Below, piece after piece: positions 49,006 to 60,792 of a stretch of 64,000 nucleotides of DNA. The position numbers and the translations under genes were made by a program. Source of the stretch: Incurvaria masculella. Lineage: Eukaryota > Arthropoda > Insecta > Lepidoptera > Incurvariidae. Where the stretch lies: the NCBI GenBank assembly GCA_946894095.1, contig OX335657.1:16430001-16494000 (forward strand), in the 5' to 3' direction. The notes below the pieces were generated by a model. That model was not told the DNA's origin and made no database searches. It was given only the letters and a program-made list of their open reading frames with translations. Numbering within the stretch: position 1 is the first letter of the stretch; each line of letters opens with the position of its first letter.

Positions 49006-49600
49006 ATGAGTTTGCTCTTGGCTGCTTAACAGCAAGGAGTTTATAGCTAATTATTTGAGTAGGTGCATATGTTATTAAAATTTTAATATATTTTTTCTTT
49101 TTCTAAAAAAATAATTAAAATATTTCATAAAGTTACTTTTGTGCTGGCTAAGAGCTTCCTGTCTGTGCATAGATCGTGTAACAGCCTTTTCATTGCTTAG
49201 TTCCGGACAAAATTCAATGGTAAGTGCAACTGGTCCTGCGCATATTGACCAACGGAGCAGTTGATCTCCTATTTGCATAATATACTATAGGTTGCATAAT
49301 ATATTACAAACATAAACCACAGACATACACAATTCCAGACACAAAATAAACATATAATTCACACACCTTCACACCTTTCGTTCATACACAAGCAGTATAC
49401 ACCCCATCCACACTCACACACACGGCAGGGCAATTTACGTACCTCCCTGGCATGCTGAGCCATGGCAATTGCACACTATTTCTAGATATTTACTATTCCA
49501 ACGTTAACTGTAATTATTACAAATATCTTAACGATAACGATTATGTAACACCGCAAAAATGTGTAAAATAAACTACATCTTTCTTTCTTCTTATTTCCTG
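49006..49600. other. Possible LINE 3' debris, unassigned
   Basis: CA-rich sequence (ACACACCTTCACACC; CACACTCACACACACGG) and an AATAAACTACAT end near 49570 resemble LINE 3' UTRs such as that after 55969. No diagnostic protein motif survives. Confidence 0.3.
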
Positions 49601-50278
49601 TGTCCTAGGTCTGTATCTAGTATCTGTTCGAAACGTAGTCCCAGGTCTGCATTAGGCATAGGCCCATATTTCATCTTGGCCATTCGAATTTTCTGGAGAA
49701 ACCATGGTATGGTTAGTGATTTACATTGAAGTACTTATCCACATATCTTTCTTTACCGACAATTTATAGTAACTAAAAGAATTTGACATGATCTCTTTGA
49801 TTCTAAGAAGACATTGCAAGGTTGAAATTGTATTTAAAGAAATCGATAATCATTGAAGACAAGCTTTATTTACATTACTTGAACGATAGTTACGTAATCA
49901 CATATTTCTTAGTAAAGCATGGTAAAGTAAAAAAAGTTAAGAAAACTTTTTCATTTGTCACTCATATTGACCAGGCAAAATACATTAGACCAGATGTGAT
50001 TTTAAAAAAATGATATCTATAGTTTCCCGTCTTCGGGAAAACTGAAATACATTAATGAATGAAATAAATATGAAGTTGACACTGCTTTTCATACAAGAAT
50101 GGATATTCTCCTTTACTTGCCGCTTCGTCGTTCGTTAAAAAACCACGCTAAAACTATACGAGCCTGAAATACACGATCTCAACCATGAAAAGACTCTTTC
50201 GTAGAAGAACGAAGCTGTCACTACCGAGTTGAGGTAGCCCACTCCATCCTTTTGTGTTCCGGCACGTAATAAGAATTA
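49601..50278. other. Gene-free stretch
   Basis: No exon or repeat was recognised. Confidence 0.4.
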
Positions 50279-50421
50279 CAGTCGTTTCGTCTGAAATCTA
50301 TACACCGGAAATAGAGACAAATTTTATATCTCTTTCTGTCATCCTGACGTCAACTATAGAGTAAAAGGGACTTAGGAATTCCTTCTCTTTCCAGTGTATA
50401 CAATTGAGAGGAAACGACTGT
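50279..50421. mobile_element. MITE family E, complete copy
   Basis: Terminal inverted repeats ACAGTCGTTTC and GAAACGACTGT, with CTATACACC answered by GTGTATAC inside. About 143 bp and non-coding. Other copies: 38004, 44829, 45985 and 58790 (reverse). Confidence 0.8.
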
Positions 50422-50499
50422 ACTGTGTGGGTTTCGGCACGTATAAATAATACAATTGGGTCCACTGTATTTCTTCGTGTGCATGTCCTAAGAGCCGAC

Positions 50500-50690
50500 T
50501 AAGGGATTCGTGATTCGTGGTTCAGATTCCACGTTAAAACTGTAGGCCCCCTTCCTTATTTTACTAGCTAGGGTTTATCCCGCCCGGATTGGTACCATCG
50601 CATTGAATGAACTTTTGACCAATGAAAATTGTCTGTGTTCTATCCAGTTCAATGAAGCAGTACGATAGAAGGAAAGTCAAACCGTCTCAA
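50500..50690 (+). repeat. S1 SINE body fragment
   Basis: TGGTTCAGATTCCACGTTAA, GGATTGGTACCATCGCATTG and TCCAGTTCAATGAAGCAG in S1 order; the head and the far 3' end are missing. Confidence 0.7.
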
Positions 50691-50799
50691 GTCGTCTGCC
50701 CAACTCTAGGGTGAAGCAGAGCAAATGCAAAGACGTCACACTGGACATCAAGCTGACATTCAAGCCAAAGGTGTGCCCAAGTTACGCCGCAAGGCCAAT

Positions 50800-51050
50800 T
50801 TTAGTCTGGACCCAGTGCGCCTTCCTCGTTCGGCCAAAATCCGATTTGACTTGCGATATCACGGCAGGTGTCATTATGGCCGATTAGTCCATCCATAGGT
50901 AATCTCCGCAGCGCCCCCAAAAAAATTCGAATAAAAAAAAAGCGTATGTAGCCGATTTGGGTAGAATGCTCGATTTCTTCGAATGAGCAAAACAATAAAA
51001 CAAAAACTCGAATTGAATGATTACAATGCTCGGAAAAGAAGCCGCAGCTG
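50800..51050 (-). repeat. Unnamed interspersed repeat, copy 2
   Basis: Shares GATTTGGGTAGAATGCTCGA, TTCGAATGAGCAAAACAA and TTACAATGCTCGGAAAAG with 46950-47255. A family B element begins at its edge. Confidence 0.6.
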
Positions 51051-51346
51051 TTTTTAGGGTTCCGTACCCAAAGGGTGCCAACGGAACCCTATTACTAAGC
51101 CTTCGCTGTCCGTCCGTCCGTCCGTCTGTCACAGGGCTGTATCTCATGCACCGTTATAGTTAGGCAGCTGAAATTTTTACCAGAATGTGTATTAATTTTG
51201 CCGCTTTAACAACAAATAGGTAGACTTTAAAAATATATAAAAATGAAACGGGGCCCCCATATAAAAAAACGGATTTATTCGTACTAAATCTTGTACGATG
51301 GTACGGAACCCTTCGTGTGCGAGTCCGACTCGCACTTGGCCGGTTT
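51051..51346 (+). repeat. Repeat family B, full length
   Basis: TTTTTAGGGTTCCGTACCCA to CTCGCACTTGGCCGGTTTCT, 296 bp, with (CCGT)4 in the middle. Confidence 0.85.
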
Positions 51347-51573
51347 CTTTTGCCGCCCTAGGCCCGAGCCTACTTGACCTATAGGAAAGTTAACTGTTAC
51401 GTCCAGCCGCCGCTGCTGAGCCTAGGCCGCGGCCTGAACGGCCTATTGACAAGTCCAAAACTGAATTGTATGGCCCGCAAGAAAGTAAGCGGAAAGAAAA
51501 AAAATATTGGGAGGAATTGTAGGCTTTAATCAAATCTAGGAAAACTACTTGCAACAGAATATTTTCCCTGATG

Positions 51574-51958
51574 CAGTTTTTTTTTATGTGACTGGACATG
51601 GATGGCTAATACCACAAGTTCTGTCATGGTATTAGCCCAACACACCACATGGGAACTAGGTGCCATGCCAGGACCTTCCTTATATTGCACGGCTACATTG
51701 AACTGGATGGAAAACACGGACAATTTTCATTGCCGCTTCGACCATCGTTCATCCAATGCGATGGTACCAACCCGGGCGGGATAAACCCTACCACCTAGTA
51801 AGTAAGGAAGGGGACCTACAGCTTTACATGGAATCCGAACCACGGCCAGCCTCTTTCAACGGTCGAATGGTCACCCATCCAAGACCAGACCGGACCCAGC
51901 GTTGCTTAACTTCGGAGAGCGATCGCCGAAGTGTCGCGCCACTGGGCCACTGAGGCTG
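51574..51958 (-). repeat. 5S rRNA-headed SINE with the S1 body
   Basis: Reverse strand from GCCTCAGTGGCCCAGTGGCG through CGATCGCTCTCCGAAGTTAA, CTTGGATGGGTGACC and the S1 body to CCATGTCCAGTCACATAAAA. Very similar to the copy at 24358-24742, so the subfamily is young. Confidence 0.85.
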
Positions 51959-52398
51959 TTGCTCTCATTGTTGGTTGTACTATATTATATATATATATAT
52001 TGTACTTGTTACTTTCTTACATATATACAGGTCTTTAAACCATGGAAAAAATAAAGGTCTGCCCCGTGGTCTGCCCTTTCTGCTATGTTGACGTAAGCCT
52101 TGGAGAGGACTCTCAAATTATTTTTCTTTCTGATATTGCTTACTACATAAAAATAAGCGTCAGGTTAGCAATAAACGACGCAATGCTGCACTGATTGTGC
52201 TCTATGATTTGGACCTCAGGGAGGAACAGATCATGTAATATATTATATGGATCGTATTGCTGGTTGCGAGGCAAGAAAAGTAGTTATTTTTCTGTTTCAT
52301 TTGTTTAATTTTGCCTCATTTTTTTTACAAATTATAGTTCTGAACTACATATGTCAAATTATATTTAAAATTTAGCAAAACATGATCTTTATAATATT
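51959..52398. other. Gene-free stretch with (TA)n tract
   Basis: A (TA) run at about 51985-52000. No exon or named element. Confidence 0.4.
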
Positions 52399-52679
52399 AC
52401 TAGTGCCCGACCCGACTTCGTCCGGATTAGTCGGTCTACCAATAGGTAGGTACACGGAATAAGTAATAGTGATAGGTACTATACAAAAATGTGCCGCGGC
52501 ACAGTTTCTCGGAACGGGCGAGAAACCCGGAAAGACTGGTTCCCGCTCCCATTTCGTTCGTACCGATAATCAGCGAGTAACCATTGCAGTCGCCTGTGAC
52601 TTGGATTCATTCGAGTCATACCTTTTCCGGGTGGGGGCAATCAATCTGCCACAATACAATAATACCATAATAATATTAT
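52399..52679 (-). mobile_element. Helitron-type 3' terminus
   Basis: On the minus strand the end reads CCGGACGAAGTCGGGTCGGG then CACTAGT: a short imperfect hairpin followed by CTAG next to T. The body would extend to higher coordinates, but its 5' end was not found. Confidence 0.45.
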
Positions 52680-53405
52680 ATAGTTTTTTTAATAATGTAT
52701 TTTGTATTTTGACTTGGTTTAGAGGTCACTGTAGTAGTTCGTGGCAGAAATAATAGTATTCAAACTAAATCGTGCAAAGTTTTTTCAACTTTTTCATGTT
52801 GCCACTGGAGGTCCTTGCTTGCGGCGCGGCGACGCTAGGTTCGGGTCTCCTCTTTCCCTAAAATATGGTTGAGAGAGGCGATGGCTGTGCCCGGCGTGAT
52901 GCTCGTGAACGGGTGCTGTTTGTGGGGACTGGCTTGCTCCATTGGCAACATGTTAGATGGCGGGCATGGTCTTTACAAATAAAATGATATTTGTCATGAA
53001 CTGTTGCATATGACATGAATTGTGGATTCTCGTCAATTCATATTAATTTAGTGTTTTTACCGGTGATTCTAAATACTTTTGTAAACTTAGACTAAACCCC
53101 GATTGCACGAAGAGACGGCCGAGTTAATCAATGTGCAAACACGTCACTTTTAGTGAACCGCATGTAGTTCCTTCCATACTGTCCATACAAAGTGACGTGT
53201 TTAATGTACGTTTACGTTGATTTTGATTTTTTGTCCTTTCGTGCACTCAGCCCTAAGTAGACGTTGAAAAAAAAAACCAGCGGAGTTTCTTGCCAGTTCT
53301 TCTTCGCTGGGATTGCCGAACTGGCTAATCATAAAATATGAAAAATCCGAGTGCAATGTACTGTCTATGGATGATGAATAAACAATTAACAATAAAACAT
53401 AAACA
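52680..53405 (+). repeat. Interspersed repeat family D with nested MITE
   Basis: Same order as 31375-32005 (TTGTATTTTGACTTGGTTTA, GGTTGAGAGAGGCGATGGCT, GTGGATGATGAATAAACAAT). A family A MITE sits at 53095-53255. Confidence 0.75.
53095..53255 (+). mobile_element. 160-bp MITE (family A) with visible target duplication
   Basis: AGACTAA|ACCCCGATTGCACGAA to GCACTCAGCC|CTAAGTAGACG. The empty counterpart at 31.86 kb reads AGACTAAGTGGACG, so TAA is duplicated on insertion. Confidence 0.85.
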
Positions 53406-54226
53406 ATCATTCGAGTTTTTTGATACCTGACACAAAATCTCAAACCGCAAAAAGGGGATAATGTCCGGACTTTTTTGTATAAATCCGTAAAGCATAAAAA
53501 GTTCATTATTTGTCAATATCATGGCAAGAGGCTCACTTAAGTCTAGATTTTGAAATAAACTATGACTACACTTAAATTTTACAAAGTCAACAATGCTAGC
53601 ACCAAATAATTCTAATTTGGGGGCTGACGAATTATGGAAAATCGCCGAGAAAACGCACCCCTCGTAAAGCTCTGCAATTTGATCGTATTTCTTATCGAAC
53701 TATAAGTATCTTGATCTCGACCGACGAGGAGAGATTCGTTGAACTCGTTTAAAAAGTCTGTCACGGTTGATCTAATGACGGAATGACACTTTTCTCTCTA
53801 TTTGCGTTACTTTGCATGCCTAGGCACTTTCCTTCCGCGAATGAGACGGGAGGTTCGGCAGCGCCAAATGGTTTCTGCTAATGGTACCTAGGACCTAGGT
53901 ACCTCCGACGGAAAAGAAACTGTTACGCGGGCTGCACTGATGCATTCGGGCTTTTTGCGTGATCGAGTTATAACAGAGAGAGTTTCTTCACAGCGATTTC
54001 TTAACTATTCCTTCGATTACCTCCGTAAGACGTCGACAAAAAGCTGTTTGTTTGAGGTTTCCCGGTACGCGTTGTCGTTCTAGGTATTTTCTGGCGACAT
54101 GTTTCGTACTGAGGCTTAGTGGATCAGGCCTTAGTCTGATTTCTTCACCTAAATTGGTTACCTATGCCAAACCGATCGACTTGCGATTTCAAATGTAAAG
54201 AGAATTGAAGAGCGCGCGCAGTGGAT
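53406..54226. other. Gene-free stretch
   Basis: No exon or repeat core was recognised. Confidence 0.4.
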
Positions 54227-54975
54227 GGGAAGAGAGTCGTTACCACGGAGGAGGGAGGTAAAGAGGAGGTGTTATTAGCTCATATTACTAAGGAACGCAG
54301 CGTGACACTGCGCGGGGAAGCGGGGGGAAAAACATTTCATGGTGGGGGTTCAAGCTCCGCTTTTTGTGCTAAATCCATCTACCGGAAGAACCGGTATTCT
54401 GGGAGCAGCTATTCCGAGAGCTATTCTGAGTGGTTAAAAAACTACAACTAGATGGCGCCTTTTGCATTTTAATTTTAGTTTTTTCTATAAAAAAACCATC
54501 GAAATTTAAATCTTTACCTTCGCGCGGATTCAAAGAATTTTAATTTAAAAATGTCATAAAAAATTGCATCATGAGATCAACATTTCTTACTGTACAAAGA
54601 AAATAATTGCGCGCCATCTAGCGGCACATAGCAAGAGCGATACATCGATACAATGCTCGAATATTGACTCAAACTATAAAATATGAGGTGTTTTACTGAC
54701 AAATAAAACTTAATTGCACCTACAAACTTTAGATTATTTTGTCCTGTGTAATGTTTGCAACATTTTACACAAAATCTCAATGTGAAATGACTGTTCGCTG
54801 AAAATTGCGCCGCAGACCACAATATTGTCCCACAGCCTAACACCGCCAGCGCAATGTCGCAAATGACGCTAAGCCACGCCTTCTTATCACGTGTGTGTGA
54901 CCGACTTGGTGGACACAGACCCAGTTTGCTTAGACCATCTCCTCTCTACCACCCTCCTCTGTGGTCGTTACCCTA
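54227..54975. repeat. Possible old inverted-repeat element
   Basis: GAGAGTCGTTACCACGGAGG at the left is answered by CCTCTGTGGTCGTTACCC at the right, with diverged arms of about 45 bp. TAGATGGCGCC and GGCGCGCCATCTAG-like motifs also face each other inside. No coding content. Confidence 0.4.
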
Positions 54976-55158
54976 TCAATTCCCCATGCTAGTACAGTTC
55001 AAAGTTTCGAAAGTTTAGTTTTTATACTTCTAGGTTTTTTTTAATCTGCGTCATGCATCACATACCCCAAAAGCCTTGAGCTTTCAAACAAATACCTGCC
55101 TTCATATGAGTGTGTTGGCAATGCTTTGATAATATCAAAACGTACAGATGTAACTCTG

Positions 55159-55301
55159 AGCCCCGGTTGCACGAAGAAACGGCCGAGTTAAACAATGTTC
55201 AACCACGTCACGTTCCTTCCATACTGTCCACAAAGTGACTTGTTTGATCATACTTTGACGTTGATTTTGATTTTTTGTTCTTTCGTGCACTCGGCCCTTA
55301 G
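55159..55301 (+). repeat. 160-bp MITE (family A), with small deletion
   Basis: AGCCCCGGTTGCACGAAGAA to GTGCACTCGGCCCTTAG; lacks about 20 bp of the GTGAACCGCAT core. Confidence 0.8.
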
Positions 55302-55604
55302 TGGATATATTTACTGTACAAAATTTCAGAAAAAGGAAACAGGCACGAGTCATTGTATGGAACTCGGTCACCTAATGAGGTGATCTTGAAAAAATCTGTT
55401 GATCGTTATCTGGGAGGTCAATTGCTGTTTTCACCCTAGCTTTAATGTTGTAGCTTGTTGATACTGTCTTTAATGCTTTGACTAGACGTCATTAAAAGGT
55501 CAATTGCTAAGGGTGTCGTGAAAGTGTTCGGTGTTTGGTCACCTCAATATACCGTGCACAAAGATAAGTTCATAAAATATTTGTAAAACATTTAAATTAT
55601 CATT

Positions 55605-55969
55605 GTGGGCGATCTTTTGAGACATACGAGCAATCACTCCGTTTTCATAGGCTTCAACCACTCGAGGAACGGCGAATAGTTACTGACATGGCATTGCTCC
55701 ACGACATTGCGAGCGGTGGGGTTGACTGTCCTGAACTCGTAAACGCTGTGCAACTACATGTACCTGCTCGATATACACGTAATGTGGACCTCTTACACGT
55801 GAGAAAGTTTCGCAGAAACTATACCAGCAACACACCTTTAAATCGAATTGCCGTTCTTTACAAAACTTATTTTACATCCGTTGATTTATATACTACCCTA
55901 AAAAGAACTTTTAAGAAACGAGTAGCTGAAATACTGAATAGTAATAGGGAGAATCATGAACATAATTAA
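55605..55969 (+). pseudogene. LINE reverse transcriptase C-terminal fragment
   Basis: Open for about 120 codons without a natural start: LRFHRLQPLEERRIVTDMAL, GGVDCPELVNAVQLHVPARY, HVRKFRRNYTSNTPLNRIA and TLKRTFKKRVAEI. This is a typical C-terminal end of a jockey-like LINE. The stop at 55969 is followed by an A/T-rich and CA-rich 3' region (to about 56160). Confidence 0.75.
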
Positions 55970-56212
55970 AAATACATTTAAAAATAAATATAAAATAGAG
56001 TTAATTTTAATCAAAGAATGAATATAATAATAATAATTTTAATATGCAACCCCAACCCCAAATCACACACACACGCACACAACCTAACACACCCTCACAC
56101 ACTCTTAATCACCCTGACACAAACCCACACCCTCTCACACTTTTTAAACTTAATATTCGCTTAATTATATACATATGCTCATTTCCATGTTTAATTTAAG
56201 TACGCTTAGATA

Positions 56213-56360
56213 GCAGTTTCATTTCATTTCATTTATTTATTCAACTTCTGGTAGTAAAACTACACTAAGTCATGTCACAATTTGATTGATCCGCGGATTC
56301 GATCAACCAGTGAAGAAGAACCCGCAAAGAAACTTCACTGGTCTATAAATTATGTTTTTT
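56213..56360 (-). repeat. LINE 3' end, uninterrupted sister of the 21.4-kb copy
   Basis: Minus strand: TCAAATTGTGACATGACTTA, GTGTAGTTTTACTACCAGAA, GTTGAATAAATAAATGAAAT. It matches the tail at 21450-21478, 21653-21675 and 23278 onward, but without the MITE or the jockey element. Confidence 0.8.
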
Positions 56361-56746
56361 TTTGGTCTTCTTTTTTTTCGTCCACATAAATGATATAACA
56401 CAATTATGATTTCATACCTAAATGCTACTGCCAAACTTACATTGGTAGAACGGTCTGGAGCAAAGAACTAAGGACTACGAGGAAACAACAACCCACAATG
56501 TGAAAAGTCTTAATTAATAAATAAATTACTTAACTTAATAACCTAATCATTATACATATTGAGTATTTATTTCGGGTGTAAACGCCTTCGTCAACTTAAC
56601 AGCTATGTCGGGTGTACAGAGCCCTCGTCAATTTTGATACAGATAAAGTGTATCAAGTCAATATAATATAATATATACAAAATACTACCATTGTAGTGTC
56701 AATGTCAAAATAAAATTAATATAAATTGTACAATTACGTACTTGTC

Positions 56747-57010
56747 CTAGAATATTAAATCACTAAAGAGGGTTTTATCATAGAGAGCCTCGTTCAAATT
56801 GTAATACTCTTTATTAAGTAGCACTAATTTTATCTTATTTTTAAAATTATTAAGAGGCAAATTTCTAATTTCTACAGGTAATTTGTTGTAAAATCTAACA
56901 CTATTGTGAATAAAGCTTTTTGAAGTTTTAGCTCGTCTGTGTTTGGTACATTGTATATTAAACTTATTTCTAGTATCATGGTCATGTACATCAGAGTTAA
57001 GGGTAGACAT
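56747..57010 (-). pseudogene. LINE reverse transcriptase C-terminal fragment
   Basis: DVHDHDTRNKFNI, KTSKSFIHNSVRFYNKLPVE, IRNLPLNNFKNKIKLVLLN. The HDTRN and RFYNKLPxxIR motifs are the usual end of several LINE reverse transcriptase proteins. 87 codons remain open; the upstream part is absent. Confidence 0.7.
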
Positions 57011-57379
57011 TTCTATTGTTTTTTTTTTTTTTTTTTTTCAACTCAAATTGTAAATTTTATATCTGTGAAAACATGTTTTTGGCTTTTGACAATTACATTG
57101 TCCATTTTTGTATATGAATTGTGAATAAGCTGTAAGTTTTCCAATAAATAAATAAACACACGCCTCAGATGAAATGTTATGAAAATCTTGGGCGCACCTT
57201 AATTTTCAACTGTAGGCAGGCGCACTCTGTATTCAATAAATAATGCCTTTTGTGAATGGACACCGTACCGTTGGTAATGTTCCTCTCTCAGGAGAGGTCG
57301 TCAATACAAACTACAACCGCGGTTTGAGTTTCATGGTAACATCACTGTTGTTACCCTTTTTATTTAAAACATAAGTGAC

Positions 57380-57450
57380 CTTTTTTAATGTGACTGGAAT
57401 GGATGGCTAATACTACACGTACTGCCATGATATTAGCTTAACACACGTAC
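57380..57450 (-). repeat. S1 SINE 3' end fragment
   Basis: TGTGACTGGAATGGATGGCT, AATACTACACGTACTGCCAT and TTAGCTTAACACAC are the reverse of the S1 end. Confidence 0.6.
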
Positions 57451-57469
57451 CGCATTACCGAATAAATTC

Positions 57470-57720
57470 GACCGCGAAGCAAGGACACATTAATTAAAAT
57501 AAGATCCCAGTAAAAAGAACAAATTTACGAATATAATGCACCGAACCGGCAAAACATACCATTCGCGGGTATTGCGTATTCCAATTTCGCCGCCCGCTGT
57601 ATACCCATAATTTGGTATTCTCACACAGTAATCCCTCCTCCCGTAATCAATGCCTCCAGCAACACAGTTTTTAAGATTATACCTACACACATTTTTTTAA
57701 CGCTTCATCTGGATTGCGGA
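57470..57720 (-). repeat. S2 SINE, diverged
   Basis: GACCGCGAAGCAAGGACACA, CACCGAACCGGCAAAACATA, GTATTCCAATTTCGCCGCCC and CATAATTTGGTATTCTC follow the S2 order of 10545-10870. Confidence 0.65.
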
Positions 57721-58789
57721 CATTGACTACCAATATTGAACATTCAAACATGGATATATTGGTATATTTTAATTTCAAAATTATCACTAACCAGAGATGT
57801 GCACTCCACGTAGTTTGATTAGTCCAATTGAATATGGATTGTTGAATGCAAATTTCAATTATTCTAATATAAGTGGACGAATATGATTGACGAAGGGATA
57901 GAAATAAAAAATACAAGTGTAAAGTTTAGCTTATGTTTTATTTATTAAAAATAACAATCTTAAAAAGCTACATTTTAAATGAATTGGTGGCACCGTTGTA
58001 CTCTTTCGAATTGACTAAGCATTACACTCAGAAACTGTTTTTATTTAAACCTATAATTACCATCTACTCTTCCCAACAGCTTCCGTTCCTATATGTTCAG
58101 ATTCACAAAATGAAAATACAATAATAATTTTTATGGTAATTTTCTCCATTGAATGTGGCCCTATAAATCGTTTAAAAAAATGTAAGTGAGATGTTAAAAT
58201 CTTTACAGGATTTTAGTTACACGAATTAACGTTCCATAATATATTCATGTATAATAATTAAATTACTTGTATCTGCCAGGTTAAAATTTTATATAGATCT
58301 TTTACATAATAATGCTTTCATAAAATAATGATATTCTAACTTATTCACGGTAATAACTTTGAACTGGACCTTTCGGGGCTTTTAGAAGTAACAATTTGAC
58401 AGAATGTAAAAAAAAACTCAAATCACGCGCAAACAAAAGAATATTTGGAAAAACAAACCTAAGAAATACCATAAGAAATATATTTTTGTATGTTCTCCGG
58501 AGAATACTAATGCTAAATCACTACCAGTAATCACAATAAAAGCACCTTTGAAAATGTTGCCTATCACAAATCTTTAGTCATACATAGCTGTACAACTTCT
58601 TAACTCACCCCCATTTAGTTTATCCTAATGCGCTCCTAAAGCACCCTTAAAGAGTGAAAAAGGTGGCGAAAACCATGTACAGGCACGTCTATTCACGTCG
58701 TTACACGAGAATATATTTTACGTCCCTTTTCACTCCACTTCCTGTGTAACGATATAAAAATGTGAAGTGATCGAGACGTGACTACAGAT
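57721..58789. other. Gene-free AT-rich stretch
   Basis: No exon, named repeat or structure was seen. Confidence 0.45.
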
Positions 58790-58925
58790 ATCTTTTCGTG
58801 TCCATTACACAAGAAAGAGATAGAATTCCCAAGTACCTTTTACTTACAGACCGACGTCAATATGATGGAAAGGGATATCGAATAGGTCTCTATTTCTGGT
58901 GTTACGACATGAAAGTAAATACATT
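58790..58925 (-). repeat. MITE family E, reverse, diverged
   Basis: ACAAGAAAGAGATAGAATTC, CCAAGTACCTTTTACTTACA and AGGTCTCTATTTCTGGTGT are the reverse of the family E core. Confidence 0.6.
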
Positions 58926-59504
58926 TGTACGCACTATGTAAGTACATTTATATTCAAGACTTTTAAGCGATTGCTAAAACAGTCCTTACACATTATGATG
59001 TTTATTCTTAACTTTAGTTGTACTCAGTTTTTCTGTTATCCTAATTTGTTAAAAGTTTTGAAAAAATAAGAGACAAGAAAGAAAGGTTTGCATAGAGGGA
59101 AAATTTAAAATTTTCTAGCCTGAAAAAATAGATATTTTGTTTGCACTGAAAAATTACTTACACTTTACTTAAAAACTAGAAAATTGTAATACATTTTGTG
59201 CCAACATCTTTGTAGTAATACAACGTGTCCTCTCCAGCAAGAGAGTAAGAGAGAGTAAGAATTCTATTTCGAGATATGCTTTCACAACTCTGAGTGAGAG
59301 AAGACACAAGTTGGGTTTTATGCCTCTGAAATATTAAAATCTTGACTAGTCCCATAAAAGGCTGCCGTTTCGCATGGCAATTTCCTTCTGGCAGCCATAC
59401 AATCACTGACCGGTGGCGGAATACATTTAAGTACCTACTTTCATGGATAATTCTTCTATTCACAACACATAATACGACACGACGATGACACATAGCTGTG
59501 TCAT
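58926..59504. other. Gene-free stretch
   Basis: A 115-codon minus-strand frame (59176-59523) has no resemblance or exon structure and partly overlaps an S1 SINE end (59505-59570). Confidence 0.4.
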
Positions 59505-59572
59505 ATAGGGAAGTTCCTGACATGGCACCTAGTGCCTATGTGGTGTTTCAGGCTAATATGACAGTTACTGCC

Positions 59573-59645
59573 CTCCTTATTAAAAAGGCGGTAACTACAT
59601 ATGGACCTCATATGTACTCGTAGTTACCGCCTATTTAATAAGGAG
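59573..59645. repeat. Compact hairpin, 26-bp arms
   Basis: CTCCTTATTAAAAAGGCGGT and ACCGCCTATTTAATAAGGAG are inverted, around a loop of about 21 bp that contains CATATGG. It follows directly on an S1 SINE end. Confidence 0.75.
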
Positions 59646-59754
59646 TGCAGAGTAGGTGTTGTATTTTAAATTAGTTTAAAGTAAGTTTGTATTTAACTTC
59701 ATACACTTTCCCACCAAAATTCCCAAGTGCCTTTTGGTGACAAAGAGAGAAAAA

Positions 59755-59845
59755 AAGCATCACTAGGATTTGAGCCCGCAACTCCGGAACGGATTATAAC
59801 TAAACCACGAGCTGATTATACTTTGTCAGCCAATTAGGCCGCAGT
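59755..59845 (-). repeat. tRNA-like relic
   Basis: The minus strand has TCGTGGTTTAGTTATAA as a loose A box and GGGCTCAAATCC as a B box. There is no acceptor stem or cloverleaf, so it is probably a SINE head remnant. Confidence 0.35.
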
Positions 59846-59926
59846 AAGGTTTATACTTCAGACATACCGCTCAACGCAAAATCGCATTTCCATCATAACA
59901 TATTTTAAGTCGCAGCTAGGGTTGCA

Positions 59927-60210
59927 GCCAAGTGCGTGTCCGACTCACACACAAAGCGTTCCGTACCATCGTACAAGATTTAACATAACGTTTTTAGTAT
60001 GGGCCCCCCCTTTAATTTTTATTATTTTTTATTCAACATATTTACTGTTCTAGAGGCAAAATAAAAACACACAAATTTCAGCTTACGGTTCACGAGATAC
60101 AGCCTAGTGAGGGACGGACGGACGGATAGAGGATTGATGAACGGACGGACGGACAGCGGAGGCTTAATAATAGAGTTCCGTTGACACCCTTTGGGTACGG
60201 AACTCTAAAA
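59927..60210 (-). repeat. Repeat family B, reverse
   Basis: GCCAAGTGCGTGTCCGACTC to CACCCTTTGGGTACGGAACT; (GGAC)n in the middle. Confidence 0.8.
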
Positions 60211-60496
60211 AGGATGGGGGTCTCGTTTACACCCTGCATAATGCTCTAGACTAGATGGAAAGTGGTGCAACCACGGGGTATGACACCCGGTCGAAAGTTT
60301 AGCCCAAACCACTAGGTGCGTGTTCGTGATTTTGTTTCTATAGGTGCTGTCCAAATTCATAAAGACCGTAATTCCGACCAGGCCCTAAAAACACTGAGGA
60401 TTGAATTCCGACATTTGCAACCCTAGTCCTAGCCTCCCATGTAGGTTACGATGGAAGTACGCATTGCAAACGATTCAGTTTCGTACTAAAATCCCC
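60211..60496. other. Downstream flank of the Tudor-like gene
   Basis: Expected 3' UTR or intron of the minus-strand gene, depending on whether 60497-60499 is the real stop. No clear poly(A) signal. Confidence 0.35.
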
Positions 60497-60792
60497 TCAC
60501 TTGTGCATCTCCTGGCCCATCGTCTCGAGGCGGCCGTGGTGCGAGTCGATCCGGTTCATGTTCGCCTTGAGGTCGTCGTGCGGGTCCGGCGCGTGCACGG
60601 GCCCGTCGCCGCGGGCGTGCGGCGCCGCGCGCTCCGCACTGAGCAGGTCGCGCGAGCCGTTGACGTGCTTCCGCCGTGCGGCTTCGTCCGCGTCGGAGCC
60701 CGTCGGCGTGACGGCTCGGTGCGGCCGTTCGTTTCGTTCAGAGGCCGCGAGAGACGCGCTCGGGTCGGTTTCGATGGGTCTCGTGATGTCGC
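60497..60792 (-). CDS. Tudor-like gene, last exon seen
   Basis: Acceptor TTTCATCCCAG|GCGAC. Encodes DITRPIETDPSASLAASERN, a basic/acidic mixed segment (EAARRKHVNGSRDLLSAERA), then DDLKANMNRIDSHHGRLETM and GQEMHK before TGA. If GTGAGG at 60500-60495 is a donor, the exon ends at 60501 in phase 2. Confidence 0.65.
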
